Positions 1 through 8,577 of a DNA stretch of 64,000 nucleotides are shown piece after piece. Source of the DNA: an uncultured Prevotellaceae bacterium (GTDB lineage: Bacteria > Bacteroidota > Bacteroidia > Bacteroidales > Muribaculaceae); the NCBI GenBank assembly GCA_900318345.1, contig ONKD01000007.1, positions 1 through 64,000 of the forward strand, in the 5' to 3' direction. Position 1 is the stretch's first letter. Each line of letters begins with the position of its first letter. The notes beneath the pieces were generated by a model. The model was not told the origin of the DNA, searched no databases, and saw only the letters and a program-made list of their open reading frames with translations. The translations under genes were made by a program, and so were the position numbers.

Positions 1-58
1 CATGGGGCAACCGGTCCTTCATTTACACATGCCGTCAATCGACGTTTTTATCTACAAG

Positions 59-1531
59 TCATTTTTTGCGCCACAGGCGGGTCATGTCTTCGAGTGTCTT
101 GCCCTTGGTCTCGGGAACAAGTTTCCAGACAAAGATGGCTGCCACGACACACAAGATGCCATACAGGCCATAGGTGAGCAAGTGGCCCATCTGGTCGCCC
201 TCATGGAACTCAAAGTTGAACATGGGCACAAACGACGTGCTGACAATCCAGTTGAAAATCCACTGGAAGGCAACGGCAATGGCAACGGCCTTGCCACGTA
301 TGGTATTGGGGAAGATCTCGGCGATGAGTACCCAGCAGATGGGTCCCCAGCTGAACATGAAGCATGCGCTGTAGAGCATGAGCGAAATCATGCACAACAT
401 GCCCAAGTTGGGATTGTCAAACGCCAAGGCCACACCAAAGGCGCCCAAAGCCATACCCAGCGAACCGGTAACGAGCAGCGGCTTGCGGCCCAACTTCTCG
501 ACCGTGAACACAGCCAGCAGCGTGAACAGGATGTTGATCACACCCATCACCACAGTGTTGACCATGGGATTGGTCATGCCCATCTCGTCAAAGATGCGCG
601 GAGCGTAATAGAGCACGGCATTGATGCCGACTATCTGCTGGAAAACGCTGAGCATGATGCCGAGGAAGATACAGATGTAGCCATAGGAGAAGAGCTTCTC
701 GGTCTTCTGTGTAATGGTGCTCTTGATGTCGGCAAGGATAATCTCGGCCCTGGTCTTGCCATTGATACGGGTCAGCACATTAAATGCCTTCTCGTCCTGG
801 CCGGCCATGACAAGGTATCGCGGTGTCTCGGGAACAAGACAGATGAGCAGCGTGAACAATCCAGCAGGAATGGCCTCGCTGCCGAACATGTAACGCCAGC
901 CCTCCTGGGTCGCCCACACAGCGCCCTCGGGGTTCATCACCTTGTTGATGCCTCCCACGATATCAATGTCGGGGTTCTCATGACTGCCCAGAATCATGAA
1001 GTTAACGAAATAGACCACCAGTTGGCCAAAGATAATGGCAAACTGGTTCCATGACACGAGCATGCCGCGAATCTTGGTGGGCGCGACCTCGCCGATGTAC
1101 ATGGGGCAGATAGCCGAAGCCAGGCCCACACCCACACCACCGACAATGCGGTAGAAGTTGAAGGCCATGAGCAGTTCCTTGGACGCGCCCTGCCCTTCAA
1201 AGAACAGGAACTCGGGATGCATGCTGCCCAGCGCAGACAGGAAGAACAAGACGCCGGCAAGCATCAGCGAGCGTTTACGACCTAGGTTAGTTGCCAACAA
1301 GCCTGAAAGGGCGCTGCCGATGATGCATCCTATCAGGGCACTGGAACAGGTCAGGCCATGCCATGCATCGGTGTGGTTGTAATCGGTAGCCTGCATGAAG
1401 AATGCCTGCAAGCCCTTCTCGGCGCCCGAGATGACCGCCGTATCATATCCGAATAGCAGACCACCCAGCACCGCCACCAGGACGATGCTCACCAGATAGA
1501 GCCTGCTTCCGCCTTTTTCAAAGTAGCCCAT
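59..1531 (-). CDS. xylE: D-xylose:H+ symporter (MFS sugar porter)
   Basis: Imports xylose across the inner membrane by proton symport. The 490-residue product is a 12-helix major facilitator protein. It opens with a first helix ending LLFGYDTAVISG and carries the sugar-porter signatures NLGRKRS, PETPRYLV, QQIVGINAVLYYAP and, at the C-terminus, VPETKGKTLE. I start it at the ATG at 1531 (MGYFEKGG), because the frame upstream of that point overlaps the end of xylA and reads as non-transporter sequence. It is the third gene of the xylB-xylA-xylE operon, 25 bp after xylA. Xylose specificity is inferred from the operon. The family also includes arabinose and galactose porters, but the context makes xylose very likely. 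Confidence 0.93.
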   Translation of the reverse strand: MGYFEKGGSRLYLVSIVLVAVLGGLLFGYDTAVISGAEKGLQAFFMQATDYNHTDAWHGLTCSSALIGCIIGSALSGLLATNLGRKRSLMLAGVLFFLSALGSMHPEFLFFEGQGASKELLMAFNFYRIVGGVGVGLASAICPMYIGEVAPTKIRGMLVSWNQFAIIFGQLVVYFVNFMILGSHENPDIDIVGGINKVMNPEGAVWATQEGWRYMFGSEAIPAGLFTLLICLVPETPRYLVMAGQDEKAFNVLTRINGKTRAEIILADIKSTITQKTEKLFSYGYICIFLGIMLSVFQQIVGINAVLYYAPRIFDEMGMTNPMVNTVVMGVINILFTLLAVFTVEKLGRKPLLVTGSLGMALGAFGVALAFDNPNLGMLCMISLMLYSACFMFSWGPICWVLIAEIFPNTIRGKAVAIAVAFQWIFNWIVSTSFVPMFNFEFHEGDQMGHLLTYGLYGILCVVAAIFVWKLVPETKGKTLEDMTRLWRKK

Positions 1532-1556
1532 AAATCTTGATTGCTTGACGGTTCCA

Positions 1557-2873
1557 TTACTTGACATGCAATGCCACGATGGCTTCATACTTCTCCTGCT
1601 TGCCACTGATGGTTGCAGGCTCGCCATGGGACTTGGCATAGGCAACCAGTTCCTCGAGGGACATCTGGCCATCCTCAAAGCGCTTGCCTTCACCCGAGTC
1701 AAAGCTGGCATAGCGTTCCTTGAGCATTTCGGGCAACTCGCTCTTCTCAAGGATATCGGCAGCACTCAACAGGGCACGGGCCAGGGCGTCCATACCACTG
1801 ATGTGAGCGATAAAGATGTCCTCGGGGTCGGTGCTGTTGCGGCGCAGCTTGGCATCAAAGTTGGTACCACCGTCCTTGAAGCCGCCGCCACGCATAATCT
1901 GCAGCATAGCATTGGTGAGTTCATAACTGTTGATGGGGAACTGGTCAGTATCCCAACCGTTCTGGTGGTCACCGCGGTTAGCATCGATGCTGCCCAGCAT
2001 GTTGTTATCCACAGCAACTGCCAGCTCGTGTGAGAAGGTGTGGCCTGCCAGCGTGGCATGGTTGACCTCGATGTTGACCTTAAAGTCCTTATCCAGGCCA
2101 TTGGCACGCAAGAAGCCGATAACGGTCTCGGTATCTTGGTCATACTGGTGCTTGGTGGGTTCCATCGGCTTAGGCTCAATCAGGAAGGTGCCCTTGAAGC
2201 CCCTGGCACGGGCATAGTCGCGGGCTGCCGTGAGCATCTTGGCCAGGTGGTTCTTCTCGCGCTGCATTTGGGTGTTGAGCAGGCTCTGATAGCCTTCACG
2301 GCCACCCCAGAAGACGTAGGCGGTACCGCCCAACTTGATGGTGGCGTCGAGCGCGTTCTTGATTTGCACGGCTGCACGTGCCACGACATTGAAGTCGGGA
2401 TTGGTGGCGGCGCCATTCATGTAACGCTTGTGGCCAAACACGTTGGCCGTGCCCCACAGCAGTTTGATACCCGTTGCCTGCATCTTTTCCAGGGCGTAGT
2501 CGGTAATCGCCTGCATGCGGGCTTCATATTCCTCGATGGTATCGGCCTCGTCAATGAGGTCCACATCATGGAAACAGAAATACCCAATGCCCAGTTTCTG
2601 CATGATTTCAAAACCGGCATCCATCTTGTCCTTGGCGCGCTGCAAGGGGTCCTCGGCTTTGTCCCATTCATAGGAACGGGTCTGTCCACCAAACTGGTCA
2701 GCGCTGGCCTGCCCCAGTGTGTGCCACCAGGCTATGGCGAATTTGAACCAGTCTTTCATCTTCTTACCCATGACCACGCGTTCGGGATCATAATAGTGGA
2801 ATGCCATCACATTCTTGCTCTCGGCTCCCTCATACGGGATTTTGCCAATCCCAGGAAAATACTCTTTACTCAT
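1557..2873 (-). CDS. xylA: Xylose isomerase
   Basis: Converts D-xylose to D-xylulose in the cytoplasm, the first step of xylose catabolism. The 438-residue length is that of class II xylose isomerases. Recognisable family sequences are VFWGGREGY, LIEPKPMEPTKHQYD (metal-binding Glu), EVNHATLAGHTF and DANRGDHQNGWDTDQFP (metal-binding Asp and His). It lies 46 bp after xylB and 25 bp before xylE, all on the minus strand, so the three genes form one operon. No XylR-type regulator is present next to it. Confidence 0.97.
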   Translation of the reverse strand: MSKEYFPGIGKIPYEGAESKNVMAFHYYDPERVVMGKKMKDWFKFAIAWWHTLGQASADQFGGQTRSYEWDKAEDPLQRAKDKMDAGFEIMQKLGIGYFCFHDVDLIDEADTIEEYEARMQAITDYALEKMQATGIKLLWGTANVFGHKRYMNGAATNPDFNVVARAAVQIKNALDATIKLGGTAYVFWGGREGYQSLLNTQMQREKNHLAKMLTAARDYARARGFKGTFLIEPKPMEPTKHQYDQDTETVIGFLRANGLDKDFKVNIEVNHATLAGHTFSHELAVAVDNNMLGSIDANRGDHQNGWDTDQFPINSYELTNAMLQIMRGGGFKDGGTNFDAKLRRNSTDPEDIFIAHISGMDALARALLSAADILEKSELPEMLKERYASFDSGEGKRFEDGQMSLEELVAYAKSHGEPATISGKQEKYEAIVALHVK

Positions 2874-2919
2874 TTTTCTGTCAGTTTTATATTGTTGATT
2901 GATGATAAATAATTCTGTT

Positions 2920-4413
2920 TTATGATAGCGCTTTCCTCAACAAGGCTTTCCATCGCTCATAAGCGTCCTTGCAGGCCTCGCGGTCCTGCTCTATCGGCTC
3001 GATGACCGACAGACGTTGCAGCGTGGCAAAGGCCTCCTGGGCATTCTTGTAGATTCCTGCTCCGATTCCTGCTCCACGTGCGGCACCCACGCTGCCATCG
3101 GTATCATGCAACTCGATGGTCGCACCGCTCACGGTGGCCAAGGTCTGGCGGAAGACCGGGCTCAGCATCATGTTGGCCTTTCCCGCATGGATGGTGCTGA
3201 TGTCCATGCCCATCTCTCGCATGACTTCCATGCCATAGGCAAAACTGAACACGATACCCTCCTGTGACGCACGCAGCAGGTGGGTACGGTTGTGGCGGTT
3301 GAAGTCCAGCCCGTGTACCGAGCATCCTGTTTCACGGTTCTCGAGCACACGCTCAGCACCGTTGCCAAAGGGGATGACCGTTACGCCGTCACTGCCGATG
3401 GGCACTGAGGCACAGAGGTCATTAATTTCTTGATAAGACAGACCTTGAGCCACATTGCGCCGCATCCAGGCATTGAGGATACCGGTGCCGTTAATGCACA
3501 ACAGTACGCCCAGGCGGTCGAGGTCAGCCGAATAGTTCACATGGGCAAAGGTGTTGACACGGCTCAACGGATCGCGATTGACCTCGCCCAGCACACCATA
3601 GACGACGCCCGACGTGCCTGCCGTAGCAGCTACCTCGCCAGGATTAATCACGCTCAGTGACAGGGCATTGTTGGGTTGGTCCCCAGCACGGTAGCCTATC
3701 GGAGTCCCGGCCTTGAGCCCCAGCTCGTCGGCCGCTTGTGGCGACACAGTGGCTTGAATGCCGAAGGTGGGCACCGTCTCGCTCAACAGCGAGTGGTCAA
3801 AACCGTAGTAGTCCAGCAGTTCCACTGAGGGCCGTTTGGCCTTGAAGTCCCACATGATGCCTTCACTCAGGCCGCTGATAGTCGTTGCGGGTGTGCCGCT
3901 CAGCCTCATGGCGATGTAGTCGCCCGGGAGCATCACCTTGTAGATGCGCCGATACACATCGGGTTCATTTTCTTTGACCCACGCCAGCTTGGCTGCAGTG
4001 AAATTGCCCGGCGAATTAAGCAGATGCTCCAAACACCAGCCCTCGCCCAATGCCTGCATCGCCCGCTCGCCATAAGGTACCGCCCTGGAGTCGCACCAGA
4101 TGATGCTGTCGCGCACAGGCTGCAGGTCACGGTCCACACACACCAGTCCATGCATCTGGTAACTGATGCCGATGGCCTTGATGTCCCCACCACTGGCGCC
4201 AATGTGCTTCAAGCACTGGGCAAGCGATTGCCTGGCATAATCCCACCATGAGCGGGGGTCTTGCTCAGCCCAACCTGGTTTAACAGCCTTGATGGGAGCC
4301 TCCTGCTCAGGGGAAAAAGCCGATGCCACACAACAACCCGTCTCAACATCGACCAACGACGCTTTTACCGAACTGCTGCCCACATCCAGGCCTAACAAAT
4401 ATGCATGATTCAT
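2920..4413 (-). CDS. xylB: Xylulokinase
   Basis: Phosphorylates D-xylulose to xylulose 5-phosphate, feeding the pentose phosphate pathway. The 497-residue protein is an FGGY-family kinase. It has an N-terminal phosphate-binding loop in LLGLDVGSSSVKASLVD, the catalytic-type region YRAGDQPNNALSLSV with its Asp, and the C-terminal ATP-site region SVGAARGAGIGAG. First gene of the operon; its ATG at 4413 lies about 70 bp downstream of a Bacteroidetes promoter. Sugar kinase substrate is inferred from xylA and xylE next to it. Confidence 0.95.
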   Translation of the reverse strand: MNHAYLLGLDVGSSSVKASLVDVETGCCVASAFSPEQEAPIKAVKPGWAEQDPRSWWDYARQSLAQCLKHIGASGGDIKAIGISYQMHGLVCVDRDLQPVRDSIIWCDSRAVPYGERAMQALGEGWCLEHLLNSPGNFTAAKLAWVKENEPDVYRRIYKVMLPGDYIAMRLSGTPATTISGLSEGIMWDFKAKRPSVELLDYYGFDHSLLSETVPTFGIQATVSPQAADELGLKAGTPIGYRAGDQPNNALSLSVINPGEVAATAGTSGVVYGVLGEVNRDPLSRVNTFAHVNYSADLDRLGVLLCINGTGILNAWMRRNVAQGLSYQEINDLCASVPIGSDGVTVIPFGNGAERVLENRETGCSVHGLDFNRHNRTHLLRASQEGIVFSFAYGMEVMREMGMDISTIHAGKANMMLSPVFRQTLATVSGATIELHDTDGSVGAARGAGIGAGIYKNAQEAFATLQRLSVIEPIEQDREACKDAYERWKALLRKALS

Positions 4414-4483
4414 CTTTATCTTCTTGTTCTTTTGGGTTAATGAGATATAAATGATTATTCACAAGGCGTGATTCATCATGTCG

Positions 4484-4517
4484 CAAAGATACGAAAAAAT
4501 TATGCAAATCGAACAAA
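4484..4517 (-). promoter_or_regulatory. Bacteroidetes promoter of the xyl operon
   Basis: On the minus strand, a -7 box TATCTTTG (4484-4491) is preceded 22 bp upstream by TTTG (4514-4517). This fits the TTTG-N~20-TAnnTTTG consensus of the Bacteroidetes primary sigma factor. It is the only such match between xylB and the neighbouring regulator gene. Confidence 0.7.
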
Positions 4518-4643
4518 ATGCCCAATTAATTCGAAACACCACGCAAAAAAACAGTAATGGCACGGAACCTGACGTTCCATGCCATCACTGTTATTATCGA
4601 TCGTATTAGTACCTAATCAATCGGTGGACAGTACATGTCGAGC

Positions 4644-4847
4644 TTATCGCAGCGACACCTCGATATCGTCCTTACCCTCGGCGAAGTTGAGCTTGCCTTC
4701 CTTAGCGAGCCAACCCAGGGCGCAATGCATTTCGTTAACTTTGAGCTTAGCGGCTTTGCGCAAGTCCTTGAGGCTCATAGCCTTCTGCGCATCGTTCAGG
4801 GCGTTCCACACGAGACCTGCCCAGTTACCAATGTTTTCAGTGTTCAT
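4644..4847 (-). CDS. Small winged helix-turn-helix protein
   Basis: A 67-residue protein (MNTENIGNWAGLVWNAL...) that fits the small stand-alone winged-helix family of Bacteroidetes (Pfam 'winged helix-turn-helix domain', formerly DUF2582). Helices spanning NWAGLVWNALND, SLKDLRKAAKL and KVNEMHCALGWLAKEGK lead to a short beta wing. I use the ATG at 4847 because the nine residues before it lie in the AT-rich leader and are not conserved-looking. It is monocistronic, with its own promoter. Its upstream DNA carries regularly spaced CATGCA repeats, which suggests autoregulation or control by a partner; that is inference. Its regulatory targets cannot be told from the sequence. Confidence 0.82.
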   Translation of the reverse strand: MNTENIGNWAGLVWNALNDAQKAMSLKDLRKAAKLKVNEMHCALGWLAKEGKLNFAEGKDDIEVSLR

Positions 4848-4916
4848 AAAAAAAACCTTTAATAAAACAATCAAAAAATTTTTTAATTATAATAATGATG
4901 ATTTCAAAAATCGGGA

Positions 4917-4948
4917 CAAAGGTAATAGTTTTTTCCAAACCTCATGCA
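4917..4948 (-). promoter_or_regulatory. Promoter of the winged-helix gene
   Basis: Minus-strand -7 box TACCTTTG (4917-4924), with a TTG 22 bp upstream that lies inside the first CATGCAA repeat. The repeats therefore begin at the -33 region and extend upstream, an arrangement typical of activator or iterated operator sites. Confidence 0.6.
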
Positions 4949-5005
4949 ACAAACCATGCAAAAAGTCATGCAAATGGCTGAAAATGGTCATGCAATCCGT
5001 TGCAT
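4943..5005. repeat. CATGCA iterons upstream of the winged-helix gene
   Basis: CATGCA occurs at 4943, 4955 and 4967, exactly 12 bp apart, then again at 4989. An inverted-orientation TTGCAT follows at 5000-5005. The array lies between the stop of the upstream secreted-protein gene and the promoter of the winged-helix gene. It is probably a cooperative protein-binding site. Confidence 0.65.
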
Positions 5006-5018
5006 AAATGCCCAAAAA

Positions 5019-5828
5019 TCAAATCAAACCGCCCATTAGGAGGAATAACGCCAGTGTGTTAGCAAAATCCTGGCGCTGGCCATCGGTGAGTATCTTGACG
5101 ATGTTGCCGCCTCCACTGCCCTGCATCTTGATCATGCCCCAGTGGGCGTGAGCCAGTGCATAGACCAGATCCTTGTATGCCGGGTTGATCTCATCATCGC
5201 TGATGGCCCAGTAGGTGCCACCGTCGGAGTTTCCGCGCTGGACATCGGCGGGGAAAAAGGTATAGTCAAAGCCATCGACGGTAAACATCAGTTGGTCAAA
5301 GTCCATGGGCATCTCGCCACTATAGCGCACACACAGGCGTAAAGGCCCAGGCAGGCTGTCGATGAGCGAAAAGGCGAAATAGACCTCGTTGCCGGGTTCG
5401 TCGATGGTGACATACTTGGAGCGGCAGTCGCCGTCATCGTCCACGACACAATAGGGCATCAACTGGTCGATGGTGGCGGTGACGGGCTCGTCACGCCACA
5501 CCAGGCGCTGGGGCGCGTCGGTCATGGCGGGCGGCGAGGTGAGGCGGTGTCCCTCGACGGCGCCGCTGTCAGGCAGGGCGGGCGGCACATCGACGGTGCC
5601 CCAGGGATCGTCGGTGGTGTCCCAGGGGTCGGCCTTGGGCTCGGCCTTGCGCGACCGTTGCTCTTGGAGCTTCTTCAACGCTTTCAAGCGCTCCCGCTCG
5701 GGATGCAGTCGCCTTATCTCGTGCTTGTTGACCGTTGTTTTGTCGTCATCGTCGCCTCCAGCCAAACCCACGGGCACAGCTAGCAGGGCAATGAGCAACA
5801 GTACTATCGTTCTCGTTATTCTTTTCAT
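5019..5828 (-). CDS. Secreted protein of unknown function
   Basis: Start taken at the ATG at 5828 (MKRITRTIVLLLIALLAVPVGLAGG), which gives a clear signal peptide; 269 residues. The mature part begins with an acidic then basic stretch (DDDDKTTV...RRLHPERERLKALKKL), then a Pro/Asp/Thr-rich linker with repeated DPW (DPWDTTDDPWGTVD). A folded C-terminal domain from about residue 110 contains VYFAFSLIDSLPGPLRLCVRYSG and ends in a hydrophobic segment. I do not recognise the family. It probably sits in the periplasm or outer envelope. The 5' flank is a TTATAGG-type tandem repeat that begins directly before the start codon. Confidence 0.75.
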   Translation of the reverse strand: MKRITRTIVLLLIALLAVPVGLAGGDDDDKTTVNKHEIRRLHPERERLKALKKLQEQRSRKAEPKADPWDTTDDPWGTVDVPPALPDSGAVEGHRLTSPPAMTDAPQRLVWRDEPVTATIDQLMPYCVVDDDGDCRSKYVTIDEPGNEVYFAFSLIDSLPGPLRLCVRYSGEMPMDFDQLMFTVDGFDYTFFPADVQRGNSDGGTYWAISDDEINPAYKDLVYALAHAHWGMIKMQGSGGGNIVKILTDGQRQDFANTLALFLLMGGLI

Positions 5829-5829
5829 T

Positions 5830-5871
5830 ATATAAGGCTTATAGGTCATATAGGCCTTATAGGGCCTATAA
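5830..5871. repeat. TTATAGG decamer repeat tract, copy 1
   Basis: About four imperfect units of roughly 10 bp built on CTTATAGGNC. The tract is nearly identical, with a single internal difference over about 39 bp, to the tract at 11076-11115. Both lie directly 5' of a minus-strand start codon. Confidence 0.75.
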
Positions 5872-5881
5872 AACTAATGAG

Positions 5882-7117
5882 TTACAGGAGGGAGAGGAGA
5901 AGCAGTTGGGCCTCGAGGGTGGCGCGGGTGATGACGCGGCTGCGGTCGCCGGGCAACTGCTTTACCTGGGTGACAATGCGGTCACCGCACTTGGCCGCCA
6001 TCCACACGGTGCCCACGGGCTTGGTGGGAGTGCCCCCTCCGGGGCCAGCGATGCCGCTGGTAGCGATGGCACAGTCGGTACCGATGGCACGGCAAGCACC
6101 CTCAGCCATCTGGCGCACGACGGGCTCGCTCACCACACCGTGATCAATGATGTCCTGTTCGTTGACACCCAGCAGGGACATTTTCACCTCGTTGGCATAG
6201 CTCACGACAGCGCCCTTGAAGTAGTCACTACTGCCCGCGATGCCAGTAATCTCGTGGGCGATGTTGCCGCCCGTGCAGCTCTCGGCCGTGGATAGCGTGA
6301 GACCGCGCTCACGCAGGCGCTCGCCGAGGATCTCGGGCAGGCGCTTGTCGCCGTCGGCGATGATGTGGCCGCCCAGGATGTCGTGCAACTGACGCGAGAG
6401 GCGCTCCATGTCAGTATTGATTTGACGGGCGTCGGTCGATGAGCCTGTCAAGCGCAAGCGGATGATGCCGCCCTCGGGCAGGTAGGCCAGATGGATGCCG
6501 TGAGGCAACGCGCGCTCAAACTCGTCGAGTTGCATGGCCAACGCCGACTCGATGATGCCCGTAACGACAAAGGTGCGGAACTCGATGTCCTCGCCATCGT
6601 TGAAGCGGGCAAGCAGCTGCGGAATGACGGCACGTTCCATCATGCCTTGCAACTCAAAGGGCACGCCTGGCATGCTCACCAGCACCTTGCCGTCGCGCTC
6701 AAACCACATGAGGGGCGCCGTGCCCATCTCGTTCTGGATGACGCGGCACGACGAGGGCACCATGGCCTGCAGGCGGGTGTACTCGTTGAGTTTGAGGTGG
6801 CGGCGCTCCATCACCTGGCGAACGTTGGCCTCGACGGCCTCGTCGAGGACCATCTCGCCGCCAAAGTAGCGGCATAGGGTGGGTTTGGTGATGTCGTCCT
6901 TGGTGGGACCCAGACCGCCGGTCATGAGTACGACGTCGGTTTGGGCAAAAGCGCGGTCGATGGCGAGCTCAATCTGATGGGCATCGTCGGGGACGACCTG
7001 CACGGTATTCACGTCCCAGCCGCGGGGCGTCATGTGGCGGGCAATCCAGCCCGAATTGGTGTCGGTGACCTGCCCAATGAGCAGTTCGTCGCCGATAGCT
7101 ATGATACTGTATTTCAT
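5882..7117 (-). CDS. cinA: CinA-like protein (molybdopterin-binding domain + NMN amidohydrolase domain)
   Basis: A 411-residue two-domain CinA. The N-terminal MoCF-type domain starts IAIGDELLIGQVTDTNS and includes MTGGLGPTKDD. The C-terminal CinA domain (about residue 250 on) contains STAESCTGGNIAHEITGIAGSS cut by the usual loop, then TSGIAGPGGGTPTKPVGTVW. The C-terminal domain of this family deamidates nicotinamide mononucleotide, salvaging the pyridine nucleotide; the N-terminal domain acts on ADP-ribose in some members. It faces the same way as its neighbours but is separated upstream by a TTAGG-type spacer. Identification is secure; the exact activity in this organism is by family. Confidence 0.95.
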   Translation of the reverse strand: MKYSIIAIGDELLIGQVTDTNSGWIARHMTPRGWDVNTVQVVPDDAHQIELAIDRAFAQTDVVLMTGGLGPTKDDITKPTLCRYFGGEMVLDEAVEANVRQVMERRHLKLNEYTRLQAMVPSSCRVIQNEMGTAPLMWFERDGKVLVSMPGVPFELQGMMERAVIPQLLARFNDGEDIEFRTFVVTGIIESALAMQLDEFERALPHGIHLAYLPEGGIIRLRLTGSSTDARQINTDMERLSRQLHDILGGHIIADGDKRLPEILGERLRERGLTLSTAESCTGGNIAHEITGIAGSSDYFKGAVVSYANEVKMSLLGVNEQDIIDHGVVSEPVVRQMAEGACRAIGTDCAIATSGIAGPGGGTPTKPVGTVWMAAKCGDRIVTQVKQLPGDRSRVITRATLEAQLLLLSLL

Positions 7118-7125
7118 CGTTTTTT

Positions 7126-7175
7126 AGTCGTTAGGTTTTAGGTGTTAGGCTTTAGGTGCTAGGAGTTAGCTAGAT
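7126..7175. repeat. TTAGG-type direct repeat spacer
   Basis: Seven-to-eight-base direct repeats (gttaggttttaggtgttagg and onward) fill most of the gap between cinA and the upstream lipoprotein gene. They resemble tracts at 29650, 32620, 34580, 37220, 52475, 59215 and 62300. Confidence 0.6.
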
Positions 7176-7191
7176 TTACTAGTGGGGGCGG

Positions 7192-7794
7192 TTACTCGGT
7201 GGGGATTTCTTTGGCGGGCCAACCGTAATCCTGATAGAACTTGACAGGCAGTTTGTGTTCCTTCACATAGCTGGCAATAAAGTTGGCGCGGACTGCCTCG
7301 CGCGATTCCTCGTCACTATTGACTTTGTGGAAAAAATCGTACAAGTCACCGAAGATGCGCTTGGCACTCGCCAGGTATTCAGAGCCGTCGCCCACCCTGT
7401 CAAAAGCGGTCACGGCATAGCCAGCTCCGCTGGAGTGCTGCACGACCATCATACCTGGATGAGCGCCGCCCGAAACCATCTTGAGTGTATCGCCTGCCAC
7501 ATTATAATTAAATACCCAGAAGTCGCCCCAAACGAGCACGCTGTCGGGGTTGGAGTCATCGATTCCCACAACCTGAATGCAGGGAATGCTCACCTCGCCA
7601 GGACTGTAATGCGCGGCCACCGAGTCAGTCAGATACATACCGATGGCATATTCGCAGTCACCCTGACGGGATTCATCGGCAATTTCAGCTATCTGCTCAC
7701 TCTCTTTATTGCTGTTGTCGTTATGACACGAAGTAAAACCCATTGATCCGCCGATCAGGATGGCGGCCAGCATCCATGATTTCATCTTTTTCAT
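7192..7794 (-). CDS. Lipoprotein of unknown function
   Basis: The 200-residue product starts at the ATG at 7794 (MKKMKSWMLAAILIGGSMGFTSC). The signal peptide ends in a lipobox with Cys at about residue 23, followed by a polar Asn/Glu/Ser linker. The globular part has many aromatic beta-type segments (VWGDFWVFNYNVAGDTLKM) and a C-terminal helical stretch. It does not match a family I can name; residue pattern would allow an NTF2-like or similar small fold but this is a guess. Divergent from the membrane-protein gene at 7964, with a minus-strand -7 box TACCTTTG at 7823-7830. Confidence 0.75.
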   Translation of the reverse strand: MKKMKSWMLAAILIGGSMGFTSCHNDNSNKESEQIAEIADESRQGDCEYAIGMYLTDSVAAHYSPGEVSIPCIQVVGIDDSNPDSVLVWGDFWVFNYNVAGDTLKMVSGGAHPGMMVVQHSSGAGYAVTAFDRVGDGSEYLASAKRIFGDLYDFFHKVNSDEESREAVRANFIASYVKEHKLPVKFYQDYGWPAKEIPTE

Positions 7795-7822
7795 AATCTC
7801 TTCAATTAAAGTAATGATACTG

Positions 7823-7880
7823 CAAAGGTAGTATTTTTTTAGATTCCAGTTGAGATAGTTGCAAATTTTGGCTATCTTTG
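7823..7880. promoter_or_regulatory. Divergent promoter pair
   Basis: Minus strand: -7 box TACCTTTG at 7823-7830, serving the lipoprotein. Plus strand: TTG at 7850-7852, 20 bp, then TATCTTTG at 7873-7880, serving the membrane protein at 7964. The two promoters share about 40 bp, so their control may be linked. Confidence 0.6.
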
Positions 7881-7963
7881 TAAAGTTTTGAGGCACCGTT
7901 GTGTGCATCTATAGGACAGAAGATGAATTACAGGATTTATTAACCTATTAAAGTCAACGCATT

Positions 7964-8533
7964 ATGAAACCCGAAAATCATATCGATGAGAATTATATCC
8001 CAAGTGAGGAGGATTTCGCTCCAGAGAAGGTCAACGAGAAAGAGCAGTTGCTCAAATCCATCAGGAAAGGCTGCCGTTTCTATACTGTATTCTATAGCAT
8101 CTTGGCCATCACCTTTGCCATTGAGGGCATCATCAAGTTTGACGATGTGAGCGATAGCAAACTGTATCTGTGTCCGTTGATTGCACTGATGCTGGTGTTT
8201 GCGTTGGTCATGGTGCTCTATGCCTTCATCTATGACCTCATCCGCCGTTCCTCGACAGCCAAGGAGATGCAGCACTTCCTCAAACTGCTGGGTGCCGACT
8301 CTCTTTTCTCCAAACTGATTCTCCTCACCTCGACATTGTGCTTCATGATGGCTGCCGTCTTGTGGCTGCTGGACAAATGCCCCTGGTATTTAATCATACT
8401 GGCCGCCATCGGCATTGCGGCTGTAATCGGCGGGCTATGGTGGCTCCTCATTTATTCAGGAAAAGGTAATCCCGACGACACCGATATCGAGAGGCTACGA
8501 GTCCTGGAAGAGAAAGAGCAACAATCGTTATGA
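7964..8533 (+). CDS. Four-helix inner-membrane protein, unknown
   Basis: 189 residues. A soluble acidic N-terminus of about 35 residues is followed by four hydrophobic segments in two pairs (about 40-58, 68-88, 113-133 and 140-160) separated by a basic cytoplasmic loop (YDLIRRSSTAKEMQHFLKLLG). The C-terminal tail is charged. No catalytic motif is visible and I do not recognise the family. The gene is preceded by a good promoter at 7850-7880 and followed after 44 bp by the Ste24-type protease gene, with which it may be co-transcribed. Confidence 0.75.
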   Translation: MKPENHIDENYIPSEEDFAPEKVNEKEQLLKSIRKGCRFYTVFYSILAITFAIEGIIKFDDVSDSKLYLCPLIALMLVFALVMVLYAFIYDLIRRSSTAKEMQHFLKLLGADSLFSKLILLTSTLCFMMAAVLWLLDKCPWYLIILAAIGIAAVIGGLWWLLIYSGKGNPDDTDIERLRVLEEKEQQSL

Positions 8534-8577
8534 ATGATGAGGGAATAACCATGTTGGCAACAAAACAGGAATAAAAA

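Noticed and set aside
2..1054. 350-codon plus-strand ORF at the window start
   Set aside because: Fully antisense to the xylE coding sequence; Gly/His/Asp-rich shadow.
1532..1765. N-terminal extension of xylE
   Set aside because: Overlaps the xylA end in another frame; the first residues are not transporter-like.
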